36,242 nucleotides of DNA from Candidatus Hydrogenedentota bacterium (GCA_029565395.1 JAKQOG010000103.1:1-36242); one strand, 5' to 3'. Counted from the stretch's first letter, positions 18,001 to 27,489 are shown. Numbers and translations are program-made. Notes: generated by a model not told the origin, from the sequence alone.

Positions 18001-19278
18001 ATGAGCACGCCGAATGGAGGTTTTGTGGACAAGATATTGATTCGCGGCGGCAAACCGCTTAATGGCGCAGTCCATGTGCGGGGAGCCAAAAATGCCGCGT
18101 TGCCGCTGATGGCGGCGGTGATTATGGCGGAGGAGCCCTGTACCTTGCACAATGTGCCGTGTCTGCATGATGTATTCACCATGGACAAGCTCCTATCGAC
18201 CATGGGCATGCAGATCGAGTTTACAGGCCGCTATATGACGCTTCAGGCGGACGGGATCAGCGAGCCCTATGCCCCCTATGATCTCGTCCGAAAAATGCGC
18301 GCTTCCTTCTTTGTACTCGGGCCGCTCCTGGCGCGTTTTGGCAGCGCCAAAGTCTCGTTGCCTGGAGGTTGCGCCATCGGCACGCGCCCGGTGGATATTC
18401 ACCTCAAGGGACTGGAAGCCCTGGGGGCTTCCATATGCATAGAAGATGGTTATGTGGTGGCGAAAGGCCCCTTGAACGGCGCTAATTATGCGCTCGACTT
18501 CCCAAGCGTGGGCGCCACGGAAAACCTCATGATGGCGGCGTGCCGCGCGAAAGGCGTCACCCGCCTGACCAATGTGGCCCGCGAACCGGAAATCGAGGAT
18601 CTGGCCTATCTGCTGAATACGATGGGCGCGCAGATTTCCGGCGCGGGTACGGACATGATCACGGTGGTCGGCGTGGACTCCCTGGGCGGCGCGGAGCATG
18701 TGGTCATTCCGGATCGCATCGAGGCAGGCACCTTCCTGGTAGCAGGCGTGGCCACGCATGGCGACGTGACGGTGCTTAACGCCAACCCGGATCATTTGCC
18801 GGGATTTCTGGACAAGCTGCGCGAAGCAGGAGCGGAAGTGGAAGCCCACGGCAGCCGGATTCGGGCGGCCGCACCCAATGGCCTCCGCGCCGTGGACGTT
18901 ACAACGCGGCCCTATCCGGGATTTCCCACGGATTTGCAGGCCCAGACTATGACCATGCTCTGCCGCGCGGAAGGCGTCAGCCATATCAAGGAAACGGTTT
19001 TTGAAAACCGGTTCATGCAAGCCGCGGAATTGGTGCGCATGGGCGCGGATATCACCCTGGACGGGAACACCGCCATCGTGCGCGGCGTGCCCCGATTGAG
19101 CGGCGCGCCCGTAATGGCCTCCGATTTGCGCGCGAGCGCGGCCCTGGTAATTGCCGGCCTGATGGCGGACCAGGGCGCAACGGCCATTGCGCGCGTGTAC
19201 CATATTGATCGCGGTTATGAACAGATTGAGGAACGCCTCGCGGCGTTGGGCGCCACGATTGAGCGTGTGCGCAACTGA
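18001..19278 (+). CDS. murA: UDP-N-acetylglucosamine 1-carboxyvinyltransferase
   Basis: MurA transfers enolpyruvate from PEP to UDP-GlcNAc, the first committed step of peptidoglycan synthesis, in the cytoplasm. The catalytic Cys is present in SLPGGCAIGTRPVD, so the enzyme is of the fosfomycin-sensitive type. RGAKNAALPLMAA carries the conserved Lys-Asn pair, and DLRASAALVIAGL with the C-terminal RGYE complete the signature. The start is ambiguous. The ATG at 18001 is listed. The GTG at 18025 follows GGAGG by 4 bases, gives the classic MDKILIRGG start and puts the Lys at residue 22, as in E. coli. A longer frame to 17920 is unlikely. hisD follows 17 bases later. Confidence 0.95.
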   Translation: MSTPNGGFVDKILIRGGKPLNGAVHVRGAKNAALPLMAAVIMAEEPCTLHNVPCLHDVFTMDKLLSTMGMQIEFTGRYMTLQADGISEPYAPYDLVRKMRASFFVLGPLLARFGSAKVSLPGGCAIGTRPVDIHLKGLEALGASICIEDGYVVAKGPLNGANYALDFPSVGATENLMMAACRAKGVTRLTNVAREPEIEDLAYLLNTMGAQISGAGTDMITVVGVDSLGGAEHVVIPDRIEAGTFLVAGVATHGDVTVLNANPDHLPGFLDKLREAGAEVEAHGSRIRAAAPNGLRAVDVTTRPYPGFPTDLQAQTMTMLCRAEGVSHIKETVFENRFMQAAELVRMGADITLDGNTAIVRGVPRLSGAPVMASDLRASAALVIAGLMADQGATAIARVYHIDRGYEQIEERLAALGATIERVRN

Positions 19279-19295
19279 ATAAAGGAAGTAAGTGA

Positions 19296-20597
19296 ATGAA
19301 GTGTTTTGAAATCACGGACAAAGCATCGTACCGCGCCGCGGAGGCGTATATCCGGGCGCGGAGCGAAGCTTCCGCGGAGGGGGAGGTGCAGGAAAAAATC
19401 AATGCGGTGCGCGGTATTGTTGAAGCAGTGCGCACGCGCGGTGACGCGGCGGTGGCGGAATGTACAGAGCGGTTTGACGGCGTTTCCCTGCGTCCGGATC
19501 AATTTGAGGTAAGCGCGGAAGAATTGGACGCCGCAAAGGCACACGTCGATCCCGCGTTGCTGGCCATTTTACAGCGAGCCTATGAAAATGTGCGCCGGTT
19601 CCATGCCAAACACCTCCGTGAATCCTGGGAAGAAAATTTTGAGGACGGCACCGTCCTGGGCCAACGCATCACCCCCATCGAAAGCGCCGGGGTATACGTG
19701 CCGGGCGGCAAAGCGTTCTATCCCTCCTCCGTGTTGATGAACATTGCCCCCGCGCAAGTGGCCGGAGTAAAAGACATCATTATGGTGTCGCCGCCCTCCT
19801 ATCAGGGCGGCATACACCCCATCGTGCTGGCGGCGGCGAAATTAGCCGGCGCCACCCGCGTTTTCCGCGTGGGCGGCGCACAGGCGGTCGCCGCGCTCGC
19901 CTATGGCACCAAAACCATCCCGGCGGTGTGCAAAATCACAGGACCCGGCAATACCTTTGTAACAGCCGCAAAGGCCCTGGTGCGCAATGTAGCCGAGATC
20001 GACAGCGAAGCCGGCCCTTCGGAAGTGGTGGTGATTGCCGATGCCACCGCAAAGGCGGAATATGTCGCGGCGGAATTGCTGGCGCAGGCGGAACACGACG
20101 AGGAAGCCTCATGCGTCCTCATGACTACATCGTCGGAATTGGCGGAAGCGGTGCAACAGCGGCTGACCTCGGAAATTGCCCAATTGGCCAGGAAGGAAAT
20201 CATCACAAAATCATTGGATGCGTACGGGGTCATTATCGTGGTCCGGAAGATGGATGAAGCCATCTCGCTGACGAATGTGTATGCACCGGAACACCTGAGC
20301 ATCCAAACGGAGTTCCCGCAAAAAATCGCAAACAAGATTACGAATGCGGGCGCGATCATGCTGGGCGCGATGACGCCGGTCGCGGTGGGCGACTATTACG
20401 CGGGACCGAATCATATTCTCCCCACGCGCCGCCGCGCGCGGTTTTCATCGCCATTGACCGCCGAGGATTTCCGCAAAGTGAGCAGCATTTTGTATTACTC
20501 AAAGGAACGGCTCCAGCGTGATGCGGAGGACATCATCACGCTGGCGCGCGCCGAGGAATTGCAGGCGCACGCCCGCTCGGTGGAGGTGCGAAAATGA
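19296..20597 (+). CDS. hisD: Histidinol dehydrogenase
   Basis: A 433-residue zinc enzyme that oxidises L-histidinol to L-histidine with two NAD+, the last step of histidine synthesis. Signature segments are present in order: GVYVPGGKAFYPSS (132-145), KITGPGNTFVTAAK (213-226), DSEAGPSEV (236-244), the zinc ligands Q264 and H267 in LAQAEHDEEAS, APEHLSIQ, and GDYYAGPNHILPT. The ATG at 19296 follows GGAAG. The stop codon overlaps the hisC start by 4 bases (ATGA), so the two are translationally coupled. Confidence 0.96.
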   Translation: MKCFEITDKASYRAAEAYIRARSEASAEGEVQEKINAVRGIVEAVRTRGDAAVAECTERFDGVSLRPDQFEVSAEELDAAKAHVDPALLAILQRAYENVRRFHAKHLRESWEENFEDGTVLGQRITPIESAGVYVPGGKAFYPSSVLMNIAPAQVAGVKDIIMVSPPSYQGGIHPIVLAAAKLAGATRVFRVGGAQAVAALAYGTKTIPAVCKITGPGNTFVTAAKALVRNVAEIDSEAGPSEVVVIADATAKAEYVAAELLAQAEHDEEASCVLMTTSSELAEAVQQRLTSEIAQLARKEIITKSLDAYGVIIVVRKMDEAISLTNVYAPEHLSIQTEFPQKIANKITNAGAIMLGAMTPVAVGDYYAGPNHILPTRRRARFSSPLTAEDFRKVSSILYYSKERLQRDAEDIITLARAEELQAHARSVEVRK

Positions 20598-21649
20598 AGT
20601 ACACTCGGGAATTATTGAAAGACGTTGAGGGATATGTGCCAGGAGAACAACCGAAAATCCCAGGTATCATCAAGCTCAACACGAATGAGAATCCATATCC
20701 GCCTTCGCCGAAGGTGATGGAGGCGCTACGCGCGCTTTCCCCTGACGCATTGCGGAAGTACCCCGATCCGCTGTCGGTAAATTTCCGCCGCGCCTATGCG
20801 GAACGCTTCGGATACCCCGGCCCGGAATGGGTGCTCGCGGGCAATGGCATGGATGAACTATTGGCTCTGGCCATCCGCACGTTTGTAAATCCGGGCGATG
20901 CGGTTCTGGCATCGTATCCGACGTATTCCTTGTATGAAGTCCTCTGCCAATTGCACGGCTGCCGCATCGTATATGTGGACTTGGACGATAATTTCCAACT
21001 CCCGGAATCCTTCTTCTCCACGCCAGCGCGGATGTGTCTGTTGACCCGGCCCAACGCTCCCAGCGGCGTCTCGGCGCCACGCGAAGCGGTCGAGCGCCTG
21101 TGCCGTGAGTTTGACGGCATCGTGGTGATCGACGAAGCCTATGTGGATTTCGGCGGCGATAATTGCATGGATTTCCCGAAACGCTTCGAAAATGCCATCG
21201 TCATGCGGACCTTCTCAAAATCATTCAGCCTTGCCGGCATGCGGCTGGGTACGGCCGTGGCGCAGCCCGCCATTATTAACGAGTTTATGAAAACAAAGGA
21301 CTCTTACAATCTAGATGCATGCAGCCAGGCCGCCGCATTGGCCGCGATACAGGATTACGACTACATGGAATCCAACGTGGCCAAAGTCCGTGCCACGCGC
21401 GCGCGTCTTCGCGCCGAATTACAGCAGCTTGGTTTTGACGTGCCGGAATCACAGTCCAACTTCCTGCTGGCGCGGTGGAATGGCGCGCCTCCGGCGAAAG
21501 AAATCTTTGAGACCCTGCGCACACAGAATATTCTTGTGCGCTACTTCAACCTGCGCGGCCTGCAAAACGCACTGCGCATCACCGTGGGAACCAACGCGGA
21601 ATGTGATGCACTGCTGGAGGCTCTCAATGTTATTCTGAAACGAAATTAG
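20594..21649 (+). CDS. hisC: Histidinol-phosphate aminotransferase
   Basis: A 351-residue fold-type I PLP aminotransferase converting imidazole acetol phosphate and glutamate to histidinol phosphate. Visible residues: TNENPYPPSPKV (30-41) for substrate binding, N154 in RPNAPSG, D180 and Y183 in VIDEAYVDF, the PLP Lys K209 in RTFSKSFSLAGMRLG with R217, and the C-terminal Arg in NALRITVG. Only hisD is beside it; the other his genes must lie elsewhere. HisC-type enzymes can also work on aromatic amino acids, but the coupling to hisD supports the histidine role. Confidence 0.95.
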   Translation: MKYTRELLKDVEGYVPGEQPKIPGIIKLNTNENPYPPSPKVMEALRALSPDALRKYPDPLSVNFRRAYAERFGYPGPEWVLAGNGMDELLALAIRTFVNPGDAVLASYPTYSLYEVLCQLHGCRIVYVDLDDNFQLPESFFSTPARMCLLTRPNAPSGVSAPREAVERLCREFDGIVVIDEAYVDFGGDNCMDFPKRFENAIVMRTFSKSFSLAGMRLGTAVAQPAIINEFMKTKDSYNLDACSQAAALAAIQDYDYMESNVAKVRATRARLRAELQQLGFDVPESQSNFLLARWNGAPPAKEIFETLRTQNILVRYFNLRGLQNALRITVGTNAECDALLEALNVILKRN

Positions 21650-21691
21650 ACAACTGGTATAAAAAAGACATATAGGCGAAGGGGTACTTTC

Positions 21692-22552
21692 GTGAAAAAA
21701 GAGATTATTACGAGATTGCATGCTAGTTTCGAGGGAATGCTCCGAACAGACCCTGAATTCGGAACCGAATTTTGGTTAGCTCGTGACTTACAGACCCTGT
21801 TAGGATATGCCAAGTGGGAGAATTTTATCCGGGTTGTTGAAAAGGCACGATTAGCCTGTCAGAACTCCGGACATGAAGTTAAGGACCATTTTCTTGATAT
21901 CAGGAAAATGGTTGCGGTCGGATCTGGGGCGCAACGATCCATTGATGATATCGCCCTAACTCGTTATGCCTGTTATCTCATAGCACAAAGTGGGGATCCA
22001 GCTAAAACTGAAATCGCGTTTGCACAGACATATTTTGCTGTTCAAACACGCAAGCAAGAAATAGTTGAAGAACGTTTAGCTCAAGCAGAACGATTGAGTG
22101 CCAGAAAAAAGTTAACTCATTCAGAAAAAGAACTATCAGGATTGATTTATGAACGTATTGGTAATGAGGCCACATTTGCAGTAATTCGAAGCAAGGGTGA
22201 TATGGTGTTGTTTGGCGGGCTTACCACACAAGATATGAAAAAACGACTTGGCATTCCTCACGCAAGGCCATTGGCGGACTTCTTGCCCACAATAACTATT
22301 AAGGCTAAGGATTTTGCCACGGAAATAACGAATTTTAATATCAAGAAAGAGGATCTTTTTACTGAGACAATGATCACCAAAGAACATGTTAAAAATAATG
22401 CTGATGTGCGAAAGTTATTGAGAAAAAGGGGAATTACGCCGGAAGACTTGCCAGCGGCAGAGGACATCAAAAAAGTCGAAAAGCGCCTTAAATCCGAACA
22501 AAAGGATCTTCCTAAGCATATTGGACAGGGCGGGAAGAAAAAAAGTGTATAA
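21692..22552 (+). CDS. dinD: DinD-like DNA damage-inducible protein
   Basis: A 286-residue cytoplasmic protein resembling E. coli DinD. The N-terminal half is BRO/antirepressor-like (EFWLARDLQTLLGYAKWENF, then TRYACYLIAQSGDPAK) and the C-terminal half carries the DinD-typical LTHSEKELSGLIYERIG. In E. coli DinD is SOS-induced and reported to influence RecA, but homologues spread widely by transfer and their role is open. The GTG at 21692 follows AAGGGG. No LexA-type CTGT-N8-ACAG box was seen upstream. Base composition is clearly more AT-rich than hisC before it and the peptidase after it, so it was probably acquired horizontally. Confidence 0.88.
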   Translation: MKKEIITRLHASFEGMLRTDPEFGTEFWLARDLQTLLGYAKWENFIRVVEKARLACQNSGHEVKDHFLDIRKMVAVGSGAQRSIDDIALTRYACYLIAQSGDPAKTEIAFAQTYFAVQTRKQEIVEERLAQAERLSARKKLTHSEKELSGLIYERIGNEATFAVIRSKGDMVLFGGLTTQDMKKRLGIPHARPLADFLPTITIKAKDFATEITNFNIKKEDLFTETMITKEHVKNNADVRKLLRKRGITPEDLPAAEDIKKVEKRLKSEQKDLPKHIGQGGKKKSV

Positions 22553-22655
22553 CAACACGCCAATATCCCATCTTCAAGTTGGAAAATCTATAGTGGGAGC
22601 CAATGAAAGTTGGAAATTTTTGTGCGGTAACCAGATACCCCAAAAGGAGATTATT

Positions 22656-23459
22656 ATGCGGACAATAGGTTGTGCAGTGATAGGGAGTCTGTTGATCCTC
22701 ACAGGCTGTATGACAACCAGCGGTGAACGATCCTTTAACCTAATATCCAGCGAAGAAGAGTCTCAGATCGGCGCAAAGATCGCCAAGGAAGTCGAACAAA
22801 AGGAAAAAGTCCTAAACGACCCCGCGCTTCAGGCCTATGTGCAAAATGTCGGCCAGCGCGTCTCCGCCATGGCCGAACGCCGCGATGTTACCTATCAATT
22901 TAAGGTGATTGACGCCCCGGACACGGTCAACGCCTTTGCACTTCCCGGGGGGTACATGTATGTGTATACCGGCCTGATGAAAATCTGCGATAACGAGGCG
23001 GAACTGGCGAGTGTCATGGCGCATGAAATTGCGCATGTTTCCTCGTATCATCATGGCGAAGCACTTACCCGCGCCTATGGCGTTCAACTGATCTCCAGTT
23101 TGCTGTTGGGGGAGAATTCCGGGCAGTTGGCCCGGATTGCCAGCGATTTTATCGGGCAGACCGGCATGATGTATTTCAGCCGTCAAAATGAATATGAAGC
23201 GGATGCCAAGGGCATGGATTATCTTTTCCGCGCGGGCTACCGCCCGGAAGCAATGGCCGCATTCATGCAAAAACTGGCAAACCAGGAAGGCCAGGCCGGG
23301 CGCGGACCCATGATCAAGCTGTTTTCCACCCATCCGCCCTCTGCAGACCGCCTCGCCCGCCTGAACGCCCAATTGCAGCAATATCCTGCCGATCTCCGCG
23401 AGAAAAACACAGACTATGCCGAGCGCTACACTAAGGAAGCGATCAGCCGTCTCAAATAA
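22656..23459 (+). CDS. M48-family metalloprotease lipoprotein
   Basis: A 267-residue zinc peptidase of the BepA/LoiP-like M48 group, probably anchored in the periplasm as a lipoprotein. The signal peptide ends in LTGC (Cys18). The zinc site is H123-E124-I-A-H127, with the third ligand in NEYEADAKG (178-186). FSTHPPSADRLARL near the C-terminus is typical of the family. Such enzymes take part in outer-membrane protein quality control. The ATG at 22656 follows AGGAGA; an upstream frame from 22521 lacks signal features. It converges with carB 18 bases away, and no terminator is visible between them. Confidence 0.92.
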   Translation: MRTIGCAVIGSLLILTGCMTTSGERSFNLISSEEESQIGAKIAKEVEQKEKVLNDPALQAYVQNVGQRVSAMAERRDVTYQFKVIDAPDTVNAFALPGGYMYVYTGLMKICDNEAELASVMAHEIAHVSSYHHGEALTRAYGVQLISSLLLGENSGQLARIASDFIGQTGMMYFSRQNEYEADAKGMDYLFRAGYRPEAMAAFMQKLANQEGQAGRGPMIKLFSTHPPSADRLARLNAQLQQYPADLREKNTDYAERYTKEAISRLK

Positions 23460-23477
23460 TGCTTTTCCCACTCAGCG

Positions 23478-26400
23478 TTAATGTATATCCGCGTGGTACT
23501 CCTGCAACGATTTAATCGGCGAAGTGCCTTTACGGAACGCGGCAATCCCGCGCGCGGCGGCCAGCGCGGCGGCCGTCGTCGTAATATACGGAATCTTGTA
23601 CTTGATGGCCGCCTTGCGGATATACGAGTCGTCGCTGACGCTGAACTTGCCTGCGGGCGTGTTGATGATCAACTGAATCTCCCCGTTCTTCAACGCATCC
23701 ACCAAATGCGGGCGATCCTCATGCATCTTATTGACGCGTTCCGCCTCAATGCCGTGTTCCTTCAGAAACTGGCACGTGCCCTTGGTGGCGCGAATCTTGA
23801 ATCCCAGCGCCTGCAATTCTTTCGCGGCAGGCAGCACGCCCGTCTTGTCGCGATCCGTGACGGTAATCAGCACCGTGCCTTCGTTTGGCAGGCGGAGCTT
23901 GGTGGCTTCCTGGGCCCGGTAGTACGCCAGCCCGAACGAATCGGCCATGCCCAGCACTTCCCCCGTCGAACGCATTTCCGGCCCCAGAATGGGATCCACT
24001 TCCGGGAACATGTTGAACGGGAACACGGCTTCCTTCACGCCAAAATGCGGGATGGGCCGGTTTCTTAATCCAAACTCGGACAGTTTTTTACCCATCATGA
24101 GATTCATCGCAACCTTCGCCATCGGGATGTTGCACACCTTCGACACCAGCGGTACCGTGCGCGACGCACGCGGATTCGCCTCAAGGATATACACCGCATC
24201 GTTGTAGATGGCGTATTGAATATTCATCAGCCCCACCACATTCAACGCGACGGCGATCTTCTTCGTGTATTCCACGATGGTGTCAATATGCTTCGCCGGA
24301 ATGCTGATGGGCGGGATCACGCACGCCGAATCACCCGAATGCACCCCGCACAGTTCGATATGTTCCATCACCGTCGGCACAAACGCGTCGGTGCCGTCCG
24401 ATATGGCGTCCGCCTCGCACTCAATGGCATTTTCAAGAAACTTGTCAATAAGGATGGGCCGCTCCGGCGTGACATCCACCGCACGCGCCACATAATGCCG
24501 CAGCATTTCCTCGTCATAGACCGCTTCCATGCCGCGTCCGCCCAACACATACGAGGGACGCACCATCAGGGGATAACCGATCTCACTGGCAATGGCGATG
24601 GCTTCCTCAACCGAACTGGCCATGCCGGATTGCGGCTGCGGAATGCCAAGCTGTTGCATTACCTTGCGGAACCGGTCGCGATCTTCTGCAAGGTCGATGG
24701 TGTCCACCGACGTGCCCAGAATCGGCACCCCTGCTTCATGCAGATCCCGCGCGATGTTCAAGGGGGTCTGTCCGCCGAACTGCACCACCACGCCTTCCGG
24801 TTTCTCTTTTTCGTATATGCTCAGCACATCCTCGACGGTCAAGGGTTCGAAATACAGCTTGTTCGAGGTGTCGTAGTCCGTGGACACGGTCTCCGGGTTG
24901 CAATTAACCATAATGGATTCCAGGCCCATGTCGCGCAACGCAAACGCCGCGTGCACGCAGCAATAATCAAACTCGATGCCCTGTCCGATGCGGTTGGGAC
25001 CGCCGCCCAGCACCATCACCTTCTTTGCCTTGCTCACCGGCACGGAGTCTTCGGCGTTGTACGTGGAAAAATAATATGCCGCATTCTCCACGCCGCTTAC
25101 CGGCACCGCTTCCCAGGCCTCCTTCACGCCCAAGTCAATCCGCTGCTGGCGCAGATCCCTTTCCGGCAACCCAAGAAGCTGGCCAAGGTATTTGTCGGAA
25201 AATCCATCCTTTTTCGCTTGGGTCAACAATGCATCCGGAAGACCCTTGCCTTTGAATTTCAGGATTTTTTCCTCCAATTCCACCAGTTCCTTCATCTGTT
25301 CCACGAACCAGTGCTTGATGTGCGTCCGCCGGAACAATTCATCCACCGAGGCGCCTTTCCGCAGCGCTTCATACATAATAAACTGCCGCTCGCTGGTGGG
25401 AACCGCCAGCAGCCGCATCAATTCTTCCAGCGGTTTCTTGTTGAAGTCTTTGACGAAGCCAAGCCCGTACCGGCCGTTCTCCAGCGAGCGAATCGATTTC
25501 TGGAATCCCTCCTTGTACGTCTTCCCGATGCTCATGACCTCGCCGACCGCCCGCATCTGCGTGCCCAGCTTGTCTTCCACGCCCTTAAACTTCTCGAACG
25601 CCCACCGGCAGAACTTCACCACCACGTATTCGCCGGATGGCGTGTATTTTTCAAGCGTGCCGTCGCGCCAGTAAGGAATTTCGTCCAGCGTCAGGCCGCC
25701 CGCCAGCAACGACGACACCATGGCGATGGGGAATCCCGTCGCCTTCGATGCCAGCGCCGAGGAACGCGACGTGCGCGGGTTAATCTCAATCACCACCACG
25801 CGGCCTGTTTTCGGATCGTGCGCGAACTGAATATTGGTTCCGCCGATGACCTGGATGGCCTCCACGATATCGTAGGAGTATTTCTGAAGTTTTTGCTGCA
25901 ATTTCGGGTCAATGGTCAGCATGGGCGCAACACAATAGGAATCGCCCGTGTGCACGCCCATCGCGTCCACGTTTTCAATGAAGCATACGGTGATCATCTG
26001 GTTCTTCGCGTCACGCACCACCTCCAGTTCCAGTTCCTCCCAGCCCAGCACGGATTCCTCCACCAGAATCTGGCCCACCAGACTGGCCGATATGCCCCGT
26101 GCCGCCACTACCCGAAGTTCATCCAGGTTGAACACCAACCCGCCGCCCGTGCCGCCCATCGTATAGGCCGGGCGAATCACCACCGGATACCCCAGCGTGT
26201 CCGCAATGCGTTCCGCTTCCTCCACGCTGTACGCGAGTTCGCTCTTCGGCATTTCAATGCCCAGGCGGTTCATCGTGTCTTTAAACGCCTGCCGGTCCTC
26301 ACCACGCTCGATGGCGTCCACCTGCACCCCGATGACCCTCACCCCGTACTTGTCGAGCACGCCGGATTTGTATAATTCCGAGGATAAATTCAGGCCGGAT

Positions 26401-26678
26401 TGTCCGCCAAGGTTCGGCAACAAGGCGTCGGGCCGCTCCTTGGCGATAATTTCCGCCATGTTATCCAGCAGCAAAGGTTCAATGTAGGTGACGTCCGCCA
26501 TCCCCGGGTCCGTCATGATCGTGGCCGGATTCGAATTAACCAATACGATTTTGTACCCCAGGCTGCGGAGCGCCTTGCACGCCTGCGTGCCCGAATAATC
26601 AAACTCGCACGCCTGCCCAATCACAATCGGACCGGACCCAATGATCATAACTTTCCGGATGTCTTCTATGCGCGCCAT
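23478..26678 (-). CDS. carB: Carbamoyl-phosphate synthase large subunit
   Basis: A 1066-residue enzyme (E. coli CarB has 1073) making carbamoyl phosphate from bicarbonate, ammonia and two ATP for pyrimidine and arginine synthesis. Two homologous ATP-grasp halves are visible: IGSGPIVIGQACEFDYSGTQ opens the first, LGGGPNRIGQGIEFDYCCVH near residue 556 the second. The last 130 residues, with INTPAGKFSVSDDSYIRKAA, form the MGS-like regulatory domain. The ATG at 26678 follows GGGAGA. No small subunit gene (carA) is next to it; glutaminase subunit and carB must be unlinked here. Confidence 0.97.
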   Translation of the reverse strand: MARIEDIRKVMIIGSGPIVIGQACEFDYSGTQACKALRSLGYKIVLVNSNPATIMTDPGMADVTYIEPLLLDNMAEIIAKERPDALLPNLGGQSGLNLSSELYKSGVLDKYGVRVIGVQVDAIERGEDRQAFKDTMNRLGIEMPKSELAYSVEEAERIADTLGYPVVIRPAYTMGGTGGGLVFNLDELRVVAARGISASLVGQILVEESVLGWEELELEVVRDAKNQMITVCFIENVDAMGVHTGDSYCVAPMLTIDPKLQQKLQKYSYDIVEAIQVIGGTNIQFAHDPKTGRVVVIEINPRTSRSSALASKATGFPIAMVSSLLAGGLTLDEIPYWRDGTLEKYTPSGEYVVVKFCRWAFEKFKGVEDKLGTQMRAVGEVMSIGKTYKEGFQKSIRSLENGRYGLGFVKDFNKKPLEELMRLLAVPTSERQFIMYEALRKGASVDELFRRTHIKHWFVEQMKELVELEEKILKFKGKGLPDALLTQAKKDGFSDKYLGQLLGLPERDLRQQRIDLGVKEAWEAVPVSGVENAAYYFSTYNAEDSVPVSKAKKVMVLGGGPNRIGQGIEFDYCCVHAAFALRDMGLESIMVNCNPETVSTDYDTSNKLYFEPLTVEDVLSIYEKEKPEGVVVQFGGQTPLNIARDLHEAGVPILGTSVDTIDLAEDRDRFRKVMQQLGIPQPQSGMASSVEEAIAIASEIGYPLMVRPSYVLGGRGMEAVYDEEMLRHYVARAVDVTPERPILIDKFLENAIECEADAISDGTDAFVPTVMEHIELCGVHSGDSACVIPPISIPAKHIDTIVEYTKKIAVALNVVGLMNIQYAIYNDAVYILEANPRASRTVPLVSKVCNIPMAKVAMNLMMGKKLSEFGLRNRPIPHFGVKEAVFPFNMFPEVDPILGPEMRSTGEVLGMADSFGLAYYRAQEATKLRLPNEGTVLITVTDRDKTGVLPAAKELQALGFKIRATKGTCQFLKEHGIEAERVNKMHEDRPHLVDALKNGEIQLIINTPAGKFSVSDDSYIRKAAIKYKIPYITTTAAALAAARGIAAFRKGTSPIKSLQEYHADIH

Positions 26679-26737
26679 AATGCTTCTCCCAGTTTAGCCC
26701 GCAAGATTGTATAGGAATTCAACGCAAAATAGAAGTC

Positions 26738-26767
26738 TTGAGATTGCATACGAATAACCGATATGCT
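26738..26767 (+). promoter_or_regulatory. Candidate sigma-70 promoter for the antitoxin-like gene
   Basis: TTGAGA (26738-26743, 5 of 6), 18 bases, then TATGCT (26762-26767, 4 of 6), 24 bases before the start codon at 26792. Confidence 0.4.
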
Positions 26768-26791
26768 TTAATGGTGAACTGGAGGTAAAAA

Positions 26792-27007
26792 ATGCCTTAC
26801 AAAGGTCACATACAGAATGGCGTGGTCGTGTTGGATGAGGCTGCGAATTTGCCTGAAGGGATGGAAGTGGAGGTGGAGCCCTGTGAAGAAATATCCCGGC
26901 CGAGTCTGGCGGAACGCTGGAAGGACCTTATTGGTATTGTGTCCGGGATGCCGGATGATATGGCCCAAAATCACGACCACTACATTCATGGAACCCCAAA
27001 AAATTGA
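26792..27007 (+). CDS. Orphan antitoxin-like protein (AF2212/DUF104-like)
   Basis: A 71-residue protein beginning with a small beta motif (GHIQNGVVVLDEAANLPEGM) followed by a helix and ending NHDHYIHGTPK. This combination is what I associate with the AF2212/DUF104-like antitoxins, which usually precede a PIN-domain (VapC) toxin. The ATG follows GGAGG at good spacing. No PIN toxin is present downstream: the overlapping frame that starts at 27007 stops after 25 codons and shows no PIN features. The gene is either an orphan, the remnant of a pair, or serves another role. It diverges from carB. Confidence 0.6.
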   Translation: MPYKGHIQNGVVVLDEAANLPEGMEVEVEPCEEISRPSLAERWKDLIGIVSGMPDDMAQNHDHYIHGTPKN

Positions 27008-27200
27008 TGATCCCGAATAATCACGCCAAAGTGTATGACTTTCTCACGGCAAGCACTCGACCGCCTATAATGGCAATTCACTGAAAGAAGTAAAACATCT
27101 GAACACATCCACGCGCTTATCGCTATCGCTATCGTGTTCCCCATTATATCTGCTTCCTCTTCTTCCACCTTGTCTAATTACTTCTGTTGGGTCCTGTTTT

Positions 27201-27263
27201 CCCAGTCTTCCCAGACATCCCAGTCTTCCCAGTCTTCCCAGTCTTCCCAGTCTTCCCAGTCTT
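27201..27263. repeat. Seven tandem 9-base repeats (CCCAGTCTT)
   Basis: Seven consecutive 9-base units starting at 27201; six are exactly CCCAGTCTT and the second is CCCAGACAT. It is followed by a run of T. Such arrays change length by slippage. Confidence 0.95.
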
Positions 27264-27285
27264 TTTTCTCGTTCCCAAGGTTGTT

Positions 27286-27305
27286 ATCCCCTCGAAAGCG
27301 GGGAT
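27286..27305. repeat. Short palindromic element
   Basis: ATCCCC and GGGGAT arms enclose TCGAAAGC and are followed by CCAG. The pattern resembles small dispersed hairpin repeats (CCCGCGAAAGCGGGAATCCAG type) found between genes in many bacteria. Confidence 0.5.
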
Positions 27306-27465
27306 CCAGTTCCGATGAGAGAACGCACTTGCTCCAAATGCGGTGCTTTGAAATATAATCAGTGTTGTTCTTTGAACCGGCGCCGAAGACGGTGGGTGGT
27401 TCTCAATAACAGACACACAAAAAAAGGAAATCCGGAGTATTACACGCGTAAATTCTGCATCTCAT

Positions 27466-27483
27466 AAAAAAGGGACAGGTTCT
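27466..27483 (+). repeat. GGGACAGG-type motif before the isomerase-like gene
   Basis: AAAAAAGGGACAGGTTCT sits 6 bases before the ATG at 27490. Motifs of this form (A-run plus GGGACAGG) accompany REP-associated transposases in many genomes. Here it also provides the only weak ribosome binding site. Confidence 0.35.
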
Positions 27484-27489
27484 TATCAA

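Larger units (their letters stand above)
27008..27489. other. Repeat-rich intergenic region without a gene
   Basis: About 480 bases hold a run of GCTATC hexamers (27115-27132), a 9-base tandem array, a short palindrome and a GGGACAGG motif. Reading frames across the tandem array encode only Ser/Gln repeats and are not credible genes. Confidence 0.6.

Noticed and set aside
24216..26375. A 719-codon plus-strand frame opposite carB
   Set aside because: It is antisense to a fully conserved gene, is rich in His/Arg as expected from shadow frames in GC-rich DNA, and matches no domain.
27007..27084. A 25-codon frame overlapping the antitoxin stop, as a VapC toxin start
   Set aside because: It is too short and has no PIN-domain acidic motif.
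27201..27263. Tandem array considered as a CRISPR array
   Set aside because: Units are 9 bases with no spacers and no cas genes are present.
27134..27358. ORF with Ser/Gln repeats across the 9-base tandem array
   Set aside because: The repeat unit is a multiple of three, so any frame stays open; there is no ribosome binding site and no non-repeat domain.
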